A stretch of 64,000 nucleotides of DNA from NCBI RefSeq assembly GCF_016918785.1, contig NZ_JAFFPT010000072.1, positions 1-64,000 of the forward strand, written 5' to 3'. Each line of letters begins with the position of its first letter. The stretch's first letter is position 1. Made by a program: the position numbers and the translations under genes. Positions 63,142-64,000 of the stretch are shown here, piece after piece. A model generated the notes under the pieces. That model saw only the letters and a list, made by a program, of their open reading frames with translations. It made no database searches and had not been told where the DNA came from. The DNA comes from Leptospira ainazelensis. GTDB lineage: Bacteria > Spirochaetota > Leptospiria > Leptospirales > Leptospiraceae.

Positions 63142-64000
63142 ATGAATTCTGATTTTTTTATTCAAAATATTATATCAAGTATTCGTAATGTTATTGGGAC
63201 CGGAACTGTTCCATTGCATGAGCCGAGTTTTATCGGGAACGAATGGAAATATCTAAAAGAATGCCTGGATTCTTCTTTTGTCTCTTCGGTCGGTAAGTTT
63301 GTAGATCGATTCGAAAAAGACTTATCCGATTTTACGGGTTCTAAATACGCAATCGCGGTTACGAATGGAACTGCCGCGCTTCATATAGCTCTCCTTTTAG
63401 CCAAAGTGGAAAAGGAGGACGAGGTTCTGATTCCTTCTCTAACTTTCGTTGCCACGGCGAATGCAGTCACTTATTTAGGCGCCATTCCTCATTTTGTCGA
63501 ATCGGAAGAAAGAACTTTAGGTATGGACCCGCTCGCGATTCGATCTTATCTAAAGTCAATAGGTGAGATGCGGAGCGGGTTTTTATGGAATCGAAATACG
63601 AAAAGAAGAATCAAAGCGATCGTTCCTATGCATACCTTCGGTCATCCAGTTGACCTGGAAAATATTCTTTTACTTGCTTCCGATTTCGGTTTAGAATTGG
63701 TCGAGGACGCGGCGGAATCTTTGGGAAGTTATTATCAGGGGAAACATACCGGAACCTTCGGCCGGTTAGCAACTTTGAGTTTTAACGGAAACAAAACGAT
63801 TACTACCGGAGGCGGCGGAGCTATTCTCACTCAAGACGAAATTTTAGCAAAAAGAGCTAAACATCTCACGACTACAGCGAAGTTACCGCACCCTTGGCAA
63901 TACATTCATGATGAAGTCGGGTATAATTACCGTCTTCCGAACTTAAATGCGGCTTTAGGATGCGCGCAGTTGGAGATGCTTCCGGAACTCTTAACGGCCA
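63142..64000 (+). CDS. legC: LegC-type aminotransferase, truncated by the window edge
   Basis: A DegT/DnrJ/EryC1-type PLP aminotransferase, read from an ATG at 63142. After a 25-residue lead comes the family opening PLHEPSFIGNEWKYLKECLD, then TNGTAALHIALLLAK, SLTFVATANAVTYLGA, PMHTFGHPVDLEN, the EDAAESLG block and FNGNKTITTGGGG with the PLP-binding Lys. LegC adds an amino group in legionaminic acid synthesis. The frame is open to the last base, and about 100 residues are missing beyond the edge. Confidence 0.88.
   Translation, partial: MNSDFFIQNIISSIRNVIGTGTVPLHEPSFIGNEWKYLKECLDSSFVSSVGKFVDRFEKDLSDFTGSKYAIAVTNGTAALHIALLLAKVEKEDEVLIPSLTFVATANAVTYLGAIPHFVESEERTLGMDPLAIRSYLKSIGEMRSGFLWNRNTKRRIKAIVPMHTFGHPVDLENILLLASDFGLELVEDAAESLGSYYQGKHTGTFGRLATLSFNGNKTITTGGGGAILTQDEILAKRAKHLTTTAKLPHPWQYIHDEVGYNYRLPNLNAALGCAQLEMLPELLTA

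Overview
The window looks like a chromosome segment of a pathogenic-group Leptospira. The grounds are the many short lipoprotein signals, the TTG starts, a LIC12162-family O-antigen protein, and a nonulosonic-acid O-antigen locus opened by an EPS-type MarR regulator, a layout known from leptospires. By eye, base composition in the housekeeping part looks less AT-rich than in L. interrogans, so a relative outside that species is possible. I could not compute this or assign a species. No rRNA, tRNA, CRISPR array or intact insertion sequence was seen.

Layout. 1-5.5 kb: a minus-strand operon (DUF2225 protein, truA, an outer-membrane barrel candidate, a lipoprotein) and a divergent secreted protein. 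6.3-9.1 kb: a PlsC-like acyltransferase overlapping a biotin carboxylase and a biotin carrier subunit. 9.7-16.4 kb: an XRE regulator, a membrane cupin, an M23 peptidase lipoprotein, and two tandem Omp85-like barrel proteins flanking a DUF1566 lipoprotein. 16.8-21.9 kb: nadB, a C-terminal processing protease, a lipoprotein and pdxJ. 22.3-29.3 kb: a plus-strand run with a FYDLN acidic protein, miaA, hfq, an SPFH-like protein, manC, a 30-residue mS38/COX24-type protein, cheW and a large TPR-like protein. 29.3-38.1 kb: small envelope genes, a CBS protein, a receiver-PAS-kinase hybrid, class I aldolase, cysteine synthase and a HisKA_2 kinase.

38.2-42.4 kb is a compact copper-type cassette: a lipoprotein joining a cupredoxin, a parallel beta-helix and a membrane module; a free copy of that membrane module; a two-domain multicopper oxidase; and a SCO1/SenC protein. 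A metal-sensor-like dyad lies upstream. 42.6-43.0 kb holds an exact 82-bp-period tandem repeat. 43.8-45.5 kb has two Hsp20 genes under a CIRCE element and a lysine/alanine-rich histone-like protein.

From 46.1 kb to the right edge the window is an O-antigen locus: MarR-type regulator, GDP-L-fucose synthase, Wzz-like and Wzy-like proteins, an ABC flippase, a UDP-glucuronate-epimerase-like SDR, a NeuB-type synthase, a glycosyltransferase fused to a degenerate cytidylyltransferase-like domain, an enolase-superfamily dehydratase, a D-2-hydroxyacid dehydrogenase, a CMP-sugar cytidylyltransferase, a methyltransferase, the LIC12162 protein, a PhyH dioxygenase, LegB and a truncated LegC. Together these suggest an O-polysaccharide carrying one or more CMP-activated nonulosonic or related keto-acid sugars. 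The synthase / fusion / dehydratase / dehydrogenase / cytidylyltransferase block does not match a pathway I can name and is the strongest candidate for undescribed chemistry. Intergenic spaces repeatedly carry a degenerate element containing the short palindrome GTNGGAACTCNNAC.
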